Part shown: positions 1-6,193 of the stretch, piece by piece
Position numbering within the stretch: position 1 is the first letter of the stretch
How the letters are laid out: every line of letters starts with the position of its first letter
Origin: Desulfoprunum sp.
GTDB lineage: Bacteria > Desulfobacterota > Desulfobulbia > Desulfobulbales > Desulfocapsaceae
DNA length: 6,489 bases
Direction of reading: 5' to 3'
Assembly: GCA_030696435.1 (NCBI GenBank)
Contig: JAUYSF010000442.1
Span: forward strand, 1 to 6,489
The notes under the pieces: generated by a model
Databases searched by the model: none
What the model was told of the DNA's origin: nothing
The model's input: only the letters and a program-made list of their open reading frames with translations
Program-made: the position numbers and the translations under genes

Positions 1-56
1 CAAAGTCATGTCATAATCTCTTTTAAGAGCTTGTCCGTAGATGATACTTTGAGCGG

Positions 57-93
57 AAAACGGAGGCCTGGTTAAGAACTTTTCAGGCCTCCG
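57..93 (-). terminator. Rho-independent terminator after the barrel-gene remnant
   Basis: A perfect 10-bp inverted repeat (CGGAGGCCTG at 61-70 and its complement at 84-93) encloses a 13-nt loop. On the minus strand it is followed by four T (complement of 57-60). It begins 11 nt beyond the stop codon of the minus-strand barrel remnant. It may also end transcripts coming through from hgcAB, since I see no good terminator directly after hgcB. Confidence 0.75.
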
Positions 94-104
94 GTTGCTG
101 GTGA

Positions 105-398
105 CTAAAACTCGAAGCTGGCAGTGAGGCCGACCATGGTCTCGTCGTCAATGCCGGCGATGTCTTCGGCGTCGCTGGTCAGTGGATGGGAGACGGTTAT
201 GGCGGGGGTAAGGGTCACGGTATTGGCCACCACCCAGTCGATCGAAGCATTCAGTTCGGCGTTGTGGAAGTTGCTGTACTCTTCGCTCACCGAATAGTTT
301 TCAATATTATTCATAGTGCTAGTGCGGTTGAGGTTATTCCAATTCTGAAAAATGGAATTATCCTCAGCCGCCTGATTAATTTCCCTTGATCCTAATCA
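105..398 (-). pseudogene. 3' remnant of an outer-membrane beta-barrel (porin-like) gene
   Basis: The open frame runs from just after a stop at 396-398 down to the TAG at 105-107. An ATG at 312-314 would give only 69 residues, but similar polar, Asn-rich sequence continues in frame upstream of it. The last residues (GLTASFEF) alternate polar and hydrophobic positions and end in Phe, the usual C-terminal signature recognised by the Bam complex in outer-membrane barrels. Earlier segments such as ELNASIDW and VTLTPAITVS also look like beta strands. A whole barrel needs at least eight strands, so this is only the last few; no signal peptide or N-terminal half is visible before hgcB. It resembles the end of TorF-type putative porins, but that is an impression. 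A short real gene starting at 314 is possible but less likely. Confidence 0.5.
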
Positions 399-489
399 GA
401 AAACATCGCATTTCGCAAGTCTTTTGCTGCATTATTCAGCCCATAGCAGAGCTCAGAGGGCAAAGGAGGCGGGGGTATTGCAGTCTGTT

Positions 490-783
490 TCAGCAGCTGC
501 AACCAGTTGGTGTTTTGCCCGTGATCCTGCTAAGCCACCGACCGATGATCAGGGCGGCGCAGCCGCAGCCGTCATCCGGATTGACATAGATGGCCTGCAC
601 CGGGCAGTTTTTGGCGCAGGCCCCGCATTCCATGCAGCCGTCAGGGTCACGTATCTCGGCCTTTTTGTCCTGCAGGGCAAAGATCCGGTGCGGACAAACG
701 GTGACGCACATGCCGCAGCCCGTGCAGGACTCGCGATCGAGTTTGAGGATGGCTGCGCCGTCGATATATCTGAAGTCTTTCAT
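490..783 (-). CDS. hgcB: HgcB, two-[4Fe-4S] ferredoxin of mercury methylation
   Basis: This 97-residue ferredoxin-like protein is the partner of HgcA. It is thought to supply electrons that keep the HgcA cobalamin in the Co(I) state, and perhaps to bind Hg(II). Two complete cluster motifs are present: CTGCGMCVTVCP (Cys 20, 23, 26, 30) and CMECGACAKNCP (Cys 50, 53, 56, 60). Next comes GCGC (Cys 73 and 75), where HgcB proteins carry a conserved extra Cys, and a C-terminal Cys pair, here Cys95-Ser-Cys97. An AAGGAG ribosome binding site lies 9 nt before the ATG, and hgcA ends 16 nt upstream, so the two are co-transcribed. From ferredoxin motifs alone it would be a generic 2[4Fe-4S] protein; the neighbour and the tail cysteines make it HgcB. 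Confidence 0.93.
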   Translation of the reverse strand: MKDFRYIDGAAILKLDRESCTGCGMCVTVCPHRIFALQDKKAEIRDPDGCMECGACAKNCPVQAIYVNPDDGCGCAALIIGRWLSRITGKTPTGCSC

Positions 784-799
784 CTGTCTGGTCTCCTTC

Positions 800-1993
800 T
801 TAGAAAAATGGCCCGGCTACCCAGCAGAGAAGGGCCAGGCCGGCAGCCCCAACCTGCAGCGGCAATCCCCTGCGCATCTCATGACCGACCCCCGAGAGTG
901 AGGTGAAGGGCGTGGAGCCGGTAAAATTCATAGCCAGATAGGATGCCGTGCTGATGGCCCAGAGGAAAAGGCCAAAACCGGCCAGGCGGCCTACTTCTGA
1001 GCTGAACAGGGCATAGGCGACAAGGCCGGCAATCAGGCCGGTCTGTATGCCTTTGAGCCAAAACTGCCGACCGGGAATCCATGGCAGCAGCAGCGGCGTG
1101 ACTATTGCCCCGGCAATGACCGCCAGGACAGAGGTTGAGGCAGCGGCAAGGCCTCTTTGCCAGGCATCCTCAAAGGAATAGATTTCGGGACCTAGGCCCG
1201 AGAGCACAAAGATGGTCATGACGGCGATGAGAAGGGGCTTCCAAAGCAGGCAGATTTCCACCGGCACCAGTACTGCTCGTTCGCTCAGGCGGAAGGTGAC
1301 GGTACGCATGGCCTCGTCTGCGATCTTTCCGTTTTGTAAAAATTTCGGGATGTCCCTTGCCAGTACCGGTCCGAATATGCCTCTGAATCCGCATGATTTT
1401 TTCAGATCAAGAGCGGCAACACCCACAGCGCCGAGTTGCGGCAGGATGACCTCACGGTGGGTGACTATCTTGTCCAACTGGGCGTTTTTCACCTGATACG
1501 CGACTTCTGCCGTGGAAAAGGTGCCCTTACCGGCGGCGCACCAGATATTGATGCCCCGGGTGTCCACTACCAGGATCCAGGCCTCGATACCTGACAGCTC
1601 TTGGCGCAGGGCGTCAAAACTCAGTTTGTAGTTGGCCGTAACAAAGACCGGTGATTCGCTGCCGGGGCTGCCGACGCAATAGAGGCCGGGAATGAGTTTG
1701 TAATTGTTGCGCAAAAAACCGCTTCTGGCGCCGATTGTGCCGAGTCGGTCCCGCCGGGACAGGCTTGTTGCCACTCGGGGGACGGGGCCGACAGCTGTGT
1801 CGGTGAAGCCTGTGACATAGGGTTCGAGGAGGTAGCCCGGACGTTCATGGACCCCGGACCGGGGCTCTGTCTTGGGGCCTCAGCAGGGTGCCGTATCATT
1901 ACTCTCCGCGGGTGGTGTTGTGATTGGCCCGGTTGCAGAAAGTGGGGGGAAGGGCTGCAGGCTGAATCCCTGCTGGAGTTGCTGTCCGTTCAT
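800..1993 (-). CDS. hgcA: HgcA, mercury-methylating corrinoid protein; probable selenoprotein (Sec38)
   Basis: HgcA carries a methyl-cobalamin cofactor and is thought to give its methyl group to Hg(II), making methylmercury. In full-length numbering (397 residues including Sec), the cap-helix motif NIWCAAGK is at 149-156 with the cobalt-ligating Cys152. Before it lie the conserved stretches ERPGYLLEPYVTGF, SRRDRLG and SPVFVTANYKLSFD. About five membrane helices follow (roughly 252-270, 286-304, 315-331, 337-355, 379-395). The ATG at 1991-1993 overlaps the arsR stop as ATGA, with a weak GGAA upstream. Codon 38 is TGA (1880-1882), and the same frame continues straight into conserved HgcA sequence. 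No ATG, GTG or TTG occurs in frame until the GTG at 1772-1774, which lacks a Shine-Dalgarno sequence and would remove the conserved segment. A SECIS-like hairpin follows the TGA, so I read it as selenocysteine (context APC-U-GPK). Alternatives are a nonsense mutation or a sequencing error. Confidence 0.9.
1850..1882 (-). promoter_or_regulatory. UGA (Sec) codon and putative bacterial SECIS hairpin inside hgcA
   Basis: In the mRNA sense the TGA at 1880-1882 is followed after 15 nt by CCCC-GGUCC-GGGG (1864 down to 1852), which can also pair as CCCCG-GUC-CGGGG. The GG of the apical loop lies 20-21 nt after the UGA. In E. coli fdhF, as I remember it, the apical GGUC begins about 19 nt after the UGA, so loop sequence and spacing both match what SelB recognises. 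The first six bases after UGA (GGCCCC) could pair instead with GGGGUC as a competing fold. I see no clear bulged U of the fdhF kind. This is inference from sequence; folding and comparison with relatives were not run. Confidence 0.65.
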
Positions 1994-2304
1994 ATTTGTT
2001 CCAGTTTGATTTCCGGTAGTAAGGCGGAAATGGCCGTTGCCAGTGCCGCCAGTTGTACTTTGTCAACACAATAACAGGTCTTGGGGCCTTCCACCTCACC
2101 GATGATCAGCCCCGCCTCTTTCAATACCTTCAGATGTTGGCTAACCGTGGACTGGGCGAGTGGCAATATCTCGACAATCCGGCCGCAGATGCAGCGATCC
2201 TCACGCAGGAGCTGGTGGAGGATATTGATGCGGACCGGATGGCCGAGGGCCTTGCAGAGTGCGGCAAGTCGGTCAATGGTCGGCTGGTTTTCTGGTGTGG
2301 TCAT
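1990..2304 (-). CDS. ArsR/SmtB-family metal(loid)-responsive repressor, first gene of the hgcAB operon
   Basis: This is a winged-helix repressor of about 104 residues. The family fold is visible: LCKALGHPVRINILHQLL at the start, the recognition helix LAQSTVSQHLKVLKEAGLI, then the wing. Two Cys-X-Cys pairs stand out: RCICG (Cys38 and Cys40), at the place of the ELCVCD thiol site of classic ArsR, and TCYCV (Cys77 and Cys79) in the wing. Such proteins leave DNA when thiols bind As(III), Sb(III) or a soft metal, so Hg(II) is a reasonable candidate ligand, but this is not shown. Its TGA overlaps the hgcA ATG, so the two are translationally coupled. An upstream ATG at 2331 would add nine residues, but it lies about 7 nt from the predicted transcription start and has no Shine-Dalgarno; the ATG at 2304 has GGAA 8 nt upstream. 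Either start is possible. Confidence 0.88.
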   Translation of the reverse strand: MTTPENQPTIDRLAALCKALGHPVRINILHQLLREDRCICGRIVEILPLAQSTVSQHLKVLKEAGLIIGEVEGPKTCYCVDKVQLAALATAISALLPEIKLEQI

Positions 2305-2333
2305 GTGTGGGATTCCGGTTGAGATGATCATTA

Positions 2334-2362
2334 ATCGTTAAATTACGATAAGCGATACGATA
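2334..2362 (-). promoter_or_regulatory. Candidate ArsR operator over the -10 region
   Basis: The inverted repeat ATCGT-TAAATT-ACGAT (2334-2349) covers the -10 box and the predicted start of transcription. Next to it, CGATA occurs three times in tandem on the plus strand (2346, 2353 and 2358). ArsR-type repressors usually bind imperfect inverted repeats overlapping their own promoter, so autorepression is the likely function. Assignment rests on position and symmetry only. Confidence 0.4.
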
Positions 2363-2373
2363 GGGCTTGTCAA
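2345..2373 (-). promoter_or_regulatory. Sigma-70-type promoter of the arsR-hgcA-hgcB operon
   Basis: On the minus strand a perfect TTGACA (-35, complement of 2368-2373) is followed by a 17-nt spacer and TATCGT (-10, complement of 2345-2350, four of six consensus bases). Transcription would start near 2338, giving a leader of about 34 nt to the preferred arsR start. The box quality and ideal spacing make this the best promoter on the minus strand. Confidence 0.65.
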
Positions 2374-2384
2374 GCAACTTGTAA

Positions 2385-2506
2385 TTCCATTTTTAAATCA
2401 AGATGAAAACGTGAAGGCAAGCGAGCAGCGACGAGACAGCACGGTGAATACGGCGAGGAGCCGCGCAGCGAAGCCGACGAAGTTATCGGTTGATTTGGAA
2501 ATGGAA
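2385..2506. repeat. 122-bp dispersed repeat, copy A, with 17-bp inverted ends
   Basis: The ends 2385-2401 and 2490-2506 are inverted copies matching at 15 of 17 positions. The GC-rich interior (with GTCTCGTCGCTGCTCGC in the minus sense) recurs in inverted orientation between gmd and fcl at 4940-5049. A minus-strand ORF over this stretch (2370-2603) reads as repeat-derived, low-complexity protein and is not a gene. The element has no transposase and looks like a non-autonomous dispersed repeat. It sits just outside the -35 of the arsR-hgcAB promoter. Confidence 0.7.
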
Positions 2507-2610
2507 TAAGTGCGTCGGGTTGCGGTTGGTCCTGGCAGCCCGGCAGGGAATGGGTTTCTCTAATCATCAAACAGCTCGTTTCAGGTCTCAAAGCCCAGCC
2601 CAAAGCTGCA
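2507..2610. other. Intergenic stretch without recognised function
   Basis: This short stretch between two repeat elements holds no convincing ORF, promoter or RNA gene. With the two elements on either side it makes up the roughly 500-base gene-free gap between arsR and galU. Confidence 0.4.
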
Positions 2611-2788
2611 TATCAAAGTTGATGGCGTCGTAAAAAGCCCGATCTCCTTCGTTGTAGGTTTTTGGCAGGCTCTCGACATACTCTATGTATTGTCGAGAAC
2701 CTGCCAAAAACACTACGCCTTGGATATCGAACTTTTTATCTAGCCATCTATGATCTTCGTGGCGGCTTTTTACGAGTTTATCAAAGTT
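2611..2788. repeat. 178-bp palindromic MITE-like element
   Basis: Two nested inverted repeats are seen. The outer arms (2619-2639 and 2764-2784) share TTGAT, four differing bases, then TCGTAAAAAGCC. The inner arms (2654-2680 and 2688-2716) can form a hairpin of roughly 26 bp with a 7-nt loop, with cores such as TTTTTGGCAGG and TCTCGACA. The exact 10-mer TATCAAAGTT is found at both edges (2611-2620 and 2779-2788) and may be a target-site duplication, although it partly overlaps the outer arms. No coding capacity. I recall the TCGTAAAAAG motif as frequent in intergenic repeats of Desulfobacterota; this is memory, not a search. Confidence 0.65.
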
Positions 2789-2815
2789 TACTTTTTGGAG
2801 AATATCCCCTATAAT
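2787..2815 (+). promoter_or_regulatory. Predicted promoter of galU
   Basis: TTTACT (2787-2792, four of six) is followed by a 17-nt spacer and a perfect TATAAT (2810-2815). Transcription would start near 2822, giving a leader of about 60 nt. The -35 box overlaps the right edge of the palindromic element. The leader has no recognisable Shine-Dalgarno just before the galU ATG. Confidence 0.55.
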
Positions 2816-2881
2816 TGAGCCGCGCTGTCAGAGTGAAGGATCAGGCCTAAAAATCAAAATATCCTCTATTTCTTAAATCCT

Positions 2882-3778
2882 ATGAAAATTAGAAAAGCAG
2901 TTTTTCCGGTGGCGGGACTTGGAACCCGATTTTTACCTGCAACAAAAGCCATGCCTAAAGAGATGTTGCCGGTGGTTGACAAACCGCTGATTCAGTACGC
3001 CGTCGAAGAGGCACTGGCCTCGGGAATCGAGCAGATAATCTTTGTCACGGGTAGCGGTAAGAGCGCCCTGGAAGACCATTTTGATCGGTCCTTTCAGCTT
3101 GAAGAGACCCTCAAACAGCGAGGCAAAAAGGAGCTGCTGCAGGTCATCGAATCGATTGTGCCCAATTCCGGCACCATCATCTATACCCGCCAGAGCGAGC
3201 CGCTCGGACTCGGGCATGCCATCTGGTGCGCCAGGGATATCGTCGGAGATGAACCCTTTGCCGTCCTTTTGGCCGACGACCTGATTCAGAGTGATGTGCC
3301 GGTGCTCTACCAGATGGTGCAGGAATTCGACCGCCTTCGGGCCTCCATGGTGGCGGTGATCGAGGTGCCTTGGGAAGAGACCTCGAAATACGGTATTCTG
3401 GAGACCGAAGAGCCGGTTAACGGCATGATTCGGGTACGTCGGATGGTGGAGAAACCGCCGGCGGATCAGGCCCCGTCGAACATGGCGGTCATTGGTCGCT
3501 ATATTCTGACCCCGCAGATTTTTGATATCCTCGGCGGTCACCGCAAGGGCGCGGGTGGCGAAATCCAGCTCACCGACGCCATGTCACAGCTGCTGAACAC
3601 CCAGCCCATCTTCGGCTTTAAATTCAACGGCAAGCGCTTTGATTGCGGTGACAAGGCCGGCTTCCAGATGGCCAATCTGGCCTTCTCTCTGGAACGTCCG
3701 GAAATGCGGGATACCCTGCATGCCTACATTAAAAGCATTGTCGAGGAAAAAAACAGTGAGAGTCTCGTCGGAGAATGA
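2882..3778 (+). CDS. galU: UTP-glucose-1-phosphate uridylyltransferase (UDP-glucose pyrophosphorylase)
   Basis: GalU makes UDP-glucose and pyrophosphate from UTP and glucose-1-phosphate in the cytoplasm, feeding lipopolysaccharide, capsule and glycan synthesis. The 298-residue length is normal for the bacterial family. The nucleotide-binding signature GLGTRFLPATKAMPKEMLP is at residues 13-31, followed by the VDKPLIQYAVEEA segment. The family motifs LADDLI (substrate and metal site), EKP and GGEIQLTDAM are present, as is FKFNGKRFDCGDK near the end. The start is set by family alignment, since the signature begins at the usual distance from the Met; there is no Shine-Dalgarno in front of it, so initiation may be weak. 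gmd follows 42 nt later with no terminator between, suggesting one transcript. Confidence 0.95.
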   Translation: MKIRKAVFPVAGLGTRFLPATKAMPKEMLPVVDKPLIQYAVEEALASGIEQIIFVTGSGKSALEDHFDRSFQLEETLKQRGKKELLQVIESIVPNSGTIIYTRQSEPLGLGHAIWCARDIVGDEPFAVLLADDLIQSDVPVLYQMVQEFDRLRASMVAVIEVPWEETSKYGILETEEPVNGMIRVRRMVEKPPADQAPSNMAVIGRYILTPQIFDILGGHRKGAGGEIQLTDAMSQLLNTQPIFGFKFNGKRFDCGDKAGFQMANLAFSLERPEMRDTLHAYIKSIVEEKNSESLVGE

Positions 3779-3820
3779 GTTGTTTGTCCGATAAAGCAAG
3801 AAAAACTGCAGGGAAGGTAC

Positions 3821-4939
3821 ATGAAAAAGGCATTAATTACCGGAATAACCGGCCAGGACGGCGCGTATTTGGCCGAACTGTTATTAGAAAAAGGCTACGA
3901 GGTGCATGGGGTCAAACGCCGCGCATCCATGTTCAACACCGCCCGTATCGATCATCTCTATCAGGATCCGCATGAGGGCAACCGGAGATTTATCCTGCAC
4001 CACGGCGACCTGACCGATTCATCGAGCCTGATCCACATTATCGAAAAGGTCAAACCCGATGAGATATACAATCTCGCGGCCCAATCCCATGTGGCAGTAT
4101 CCTTTGAAGAGCCGGAGTATACCGCCAACTCCGATGCGCTGGGTACCCTGCGCTTGCTTGAGGCGGTCCGTATTCTCGGTCTGACCCAGACCACCAGATT
4201 CTATCAGGCCTCGACCTCGGAGCTGTTTGGCAAGGTGCAGGAAACCCCCCAGAAGGAGACGACGCCATTCTATCCCCGTTCTCCGTATGCGGTTGCCAAG
4301 ATGTACGCCTACTGGATCGTGGTGAACTACCGTGAGGCCTATGGCATCTATGCCTGCAACGGCATCCTGTTCAATCATGAATCGCCCCTGCGCGGCGAGA
4401 CCTTTGTCACCAGGAAGATCACCAGGGCTTTGGCGCGGATCTTTCTCGGTTTCCAGGATTGCCTGTATCTGGGCAATATGAATGCCAAAAGAGACTGGGG
4501 GCATGCCCGGGATTATGTCGAGATGCAGTGGCTCATGCTCCAACAGGCCGCACCTGATGATTTTGTTATCGCCACCGGTGTGCAGCACTCCGTGCGTGAT
4601 TTTGTCAATGCGGCGGCCGCTGAGCTCGGCATGACCCTGCGCTGGGAAGGGGAAGGAGTTGAGGAGAAGGGCATAGTCGCCAGTTTGCCACCGTATTTCA
4701 AGGGCGAGAAGTTGCGGGTGGGGGCCGAGGTGGTCCGGGTTGATCCTCGTTATTTCCGGCCGACCGAGGTTGAAACTTTATTGGGCGATCCCAGCAAGGC
4801 AAAAGAGAAATTGGGCTGGGTGCCGAAGACCACCTTCTCCGAACTCGTGGCCGAGATGATGCGCACCGACCTCGAAGAGGCCAAACGCGATGAGCTCTGC
4901 CGCAATGAAGGGTATGTGGTCCTGAATCATCATGAGTAA
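3821..4939 (+). CDS. gmd: GDP-mannose 4,6-dehydratase
   Basis: Gmd converts GDP-D-mannose to GDP-4-keto-6-deoxy-D-mannose, the first step towards GDP-L-fucose. It is an extended short-chain dehydrogenase of 372 residues, the usual length. The NADP-binding Gly-rich loop GITGQDG is at residues 8-14 and the RR dinucleotide-phosphate contact at 33-34 ([14 protein letters not shown]). Catalytic residues are Thr132 and Glu134 in STSELFG, with Tyr156 and Lys160 in the YAVAK motif. The signature [20 protein letters not shown] (181-200) and [12 protein letters not shown] are typical of Gmd and separate it from other dehydratases. A purine-rich AGGGAAGG lies just before the ATG. fcl follows after a 156-nt gap filled mostly by a dispersed repeat. 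Confidence 0.97.
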   Translation: MKKALITGITGQDGAYLAELLLEKGYEVHGVKRRASMFNTARIDHLYQDPHEGNRRFILHHGDLTDSSSLIHIIEKVKPDEIYNLAAQSHVAVSFEEPEYTANSDALGTLRLLEAVRILGLTQTTRFYQASTSELFGKVQETPQKETTPFYPRSPYAVAKMYAYWIVVNYREAYGIYACNGILFNHESPLRGETFVTRKITRALARIFLGFQDCLYLGNMNAKRDWGHARDYVEMQWLMLQQAAPDDFVIATGVQHSVRDFVNAAAAELGMTLRWEGEGVEEKGIVASLPPYFKGEKLRVGAEVVRVDPRYFRPTEVETLLGDPSKAKEKLGWVPKTTFSELVAEMMRTDLEEAKRDELCRNEGYVVLNHHE

Positions 4940-5049
4940 TTCCAAATCCAAAGCAAGCTTCATTGTCGGCTACGCTGTGCGGTTCCTTGCAGTACGTCTA
5001 TGTATGGTCTCGTCGCTGCTCGCGTGCCTTCGCGTTCGCATCTTGAATA
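4940..5049. repeat. Dispersed repeat, copy B (inverted and diverged relative to copy A)
   Basis: This fills most of the gmd-fcl gap. It matches the minus strand of 2385-2506 over roughly 85-110 bases: near-identical blocks are GTCTCGTCGCTGCTCGC, TGCCTTC and CATCTTGA, with GTCGGCT-CGCTG-GCGG shared further left and TTCCAAATC at the left end. By eye the core is a little under 80 percent identical. The long inverted ends of copy A are largely degraded here. It begins right at the gmd stop codon, so it lies inside the presumed transcript and would form structured RNA there. Confidence 0.65.
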
Positions 5050-5095
5050 ATAACGGGCGATTAGATATAAGGCAATTGGGTCTGGGGCGGTAGAT

Positions 5096-6193
5096 ATGAC
5101 TGACATGTGTGCGCAACCTTCTCCTGTCACCGGCCTGTTGCCGGTCTCTGCCCGTATCTATGTGGCGGGGCATCGCGGCATGGTCGGAGCGGCCATTGTC
5201 AATAAACTCAATGCCCTCGGCTTTACAGATATCATCACCCGCAGCCATGCTGAGCTGGATCTTACCAGCCAGCCGGCAGTGCGGGATTTCTTCCGGAATG
5301 AGCGGCTTGACCAGGTAGTTCTGGCTGCGGCCAAGGTCGGCGGTATCCACGCCAACAACACCTATCCCGCCGATTTTATCTACCTTAATTTGATGATCCA
5401 GGCCAATGTGATCCACGAGGCCTACCGTGCGGGGGTGGAGCGCCTGCTCTTTCTCGGCAGCAGCTGTATCTATCCGAAATTCGCCCCGCAGCCGATGCGG
5501 GAGGAACATCTCCTTACCGGTATCCTTGAGCCGACCAACGAGCCCTATGCCATTGCCAAGATCGCCGGGATCAAGATGTGCGAATCTTATAATCGTCAAT
5601 ACGGCACCAGCTACCGTTCGGTGATGCCGACCAATCTCTATGGACCGGGGGATAATTATCATTTAGAGAACAGCCATGTCATTCCGGCCATGATCCGCAA
5701 ATACCATCTGGCCCAACTGGCTGTTGCAGGGCATATTGCCGCAATCCAAGACGATGAGCGGCGATACGGCATAATTCCTCAGGACATCAAGGAGGCCATC
5801 GGCCTGGCCGCCGACTCCTCGTGTCTGGTGCACCGCTCTCCTCGGGTGGTCCTCTGGGGCAGCGGTTCCCCACGTCGGGAGTTTCTGCATGTCGATGATA
5901 TGGCCTCGGCCTGTGTCCACGTCATGGGCCTCGACCAGGCAGTGTTTTCTCCTCCCGCCCCTTCTTTCCTCAATATCGGCTGCGGCAGCGATATCACCAT
6001 CCGTGAGGCCGCAGAGCTGATCGCAGGTCTTGTCGGTTTTCAGGGTGAGACGGTCTTTAATCCCGCTCAGCCGGACGGCACGCCGCGCAAACTCTTGTCC
6101 ACCACCCGCATAAACGATCTGGGCTGGCGGCCGGCATTCACTCTGGAAGCGGGATTAGCCGACGCCTATCGCTGGTATGCTCGCCGGATGTAA
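5096..6193 (+). CDS. fcl: GDP-L-fucose synthase (3,5-epimerase/4-reductase), with an internal insertion
   Basis: Fcl epimerises and then reduces the Gmd product with NADPH to GDP-L-fucose. Its Gly-rich loop GHRGMVG is at residues 25-31. SSCIYP (122-127) supplies the catalytic Ser and the Cys used in epimerisation, and YAIAK holds Tyr151 and Lys155. His194 in ENSHVIP matches the second epimerisation residue. [10 protein letters not shown] and PDGTPRKLL are family hallmarks. At 365 residues it is longer than the usual 310-325: about 15 residues extend the N terminus, and roughly 37 are inserted near 207-246, between RKYH and [13 protein letters not shown]. Compared with E. coli Fcl recalled from memory, the rest aligns without breaks, so the enzyme should be active. 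The ATG at 5105 is an alternative start; neither start has a strong Shine-Dalgarno. Confidence 0.95.
   Translation: MTDMCAQPSPVTGLLPVSARIYVAGHRGMVGAAIVNKLNALGFTDIITRSHAELDLTSQPAVRDFFRNERLDQVVLAAAKVGGIHANNTYPADFIYLNLMIQANVIHEAYRAGVERLLFLGSSCIYPKFAPQPMREEHLLTGILEPTNEPYAIAKIAGIKMCESYNRQYGTSYRSVMPTNLYGPGDNYHLENSHVIPAMIRKYHLAQLAVAGHIAAIQDDERRYGIIPQDIKEAIGLAADSSCLVHRSPRVVLWGSGSPRREFLHVDDMASACVHVMGLDQAVFSPPAPSFLNIGCGSDITIREAAELIAGLVGFQGETVFNPAQPDGTPRKLLSTTRINDLGWRPAFTLEAGLADAYRWYARRM

Noticed and set aside
17..30. CTCTT-TT-AAGAG palindrome
   Set aside because: It is very short with a 2-nt loop, likely chance in AT-rich sequence.
439..461. GCCC/GGGC hairpin after hgcB as a terminator
   Set aside because: It has only four pairs, a 15-nt loop and no T run on the minus strand.
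490..492. hgcB stop UGA as a second selenocysteine codon
   Set aside because: The protein already ends in the expected Cys-containing tail, the next 17 codons show no family resemblance, and I see no hairpin of the right kind after it.
424..906. Plus-strand ORF of 160 residues
   Set aside because: It is antisense to hgcB and the end of hgcA, has no recognisable domain, and is explained by GC-rich codon use of the real genes.
800..1774. HgcA taken as a 324-residue protein starting at the GTG at 1772-1774
   Set aside because: There is no Shine-Dalgarno, it would drop conserved in-frame sequence upstream, and an ATG coupled to arsR fits better once the UGA is read through.
1621..1899. Minus-strand ORF of 92 residues overlapping the hgcA N terminus
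   Set aside because: It lies in another frame, is rich in Pro, Ser and Ala with no domain, and is explained by overlap with hgcA; a frameshift into it is not needed, as the hgcA frame itself continues through the UGA.
2370..2603. Minus-strand ORF of 77 residues
   Set aside because: It is translated from the dispersed repeat and its flank, so it is a repeat artefact rather than a gene.
2933..3541. Minus-strand ORF of 202 residues
   Set aside because: It is a shadow of galU in a GC-rich gene, with a His- and Arg-rich composition typical of such shadows.
4970..5662. Minus-strand ORF of 230 residues
   Set aside because: It is antisense to fcl, which has all catalytic motifs; no family features are visible in the shadow.
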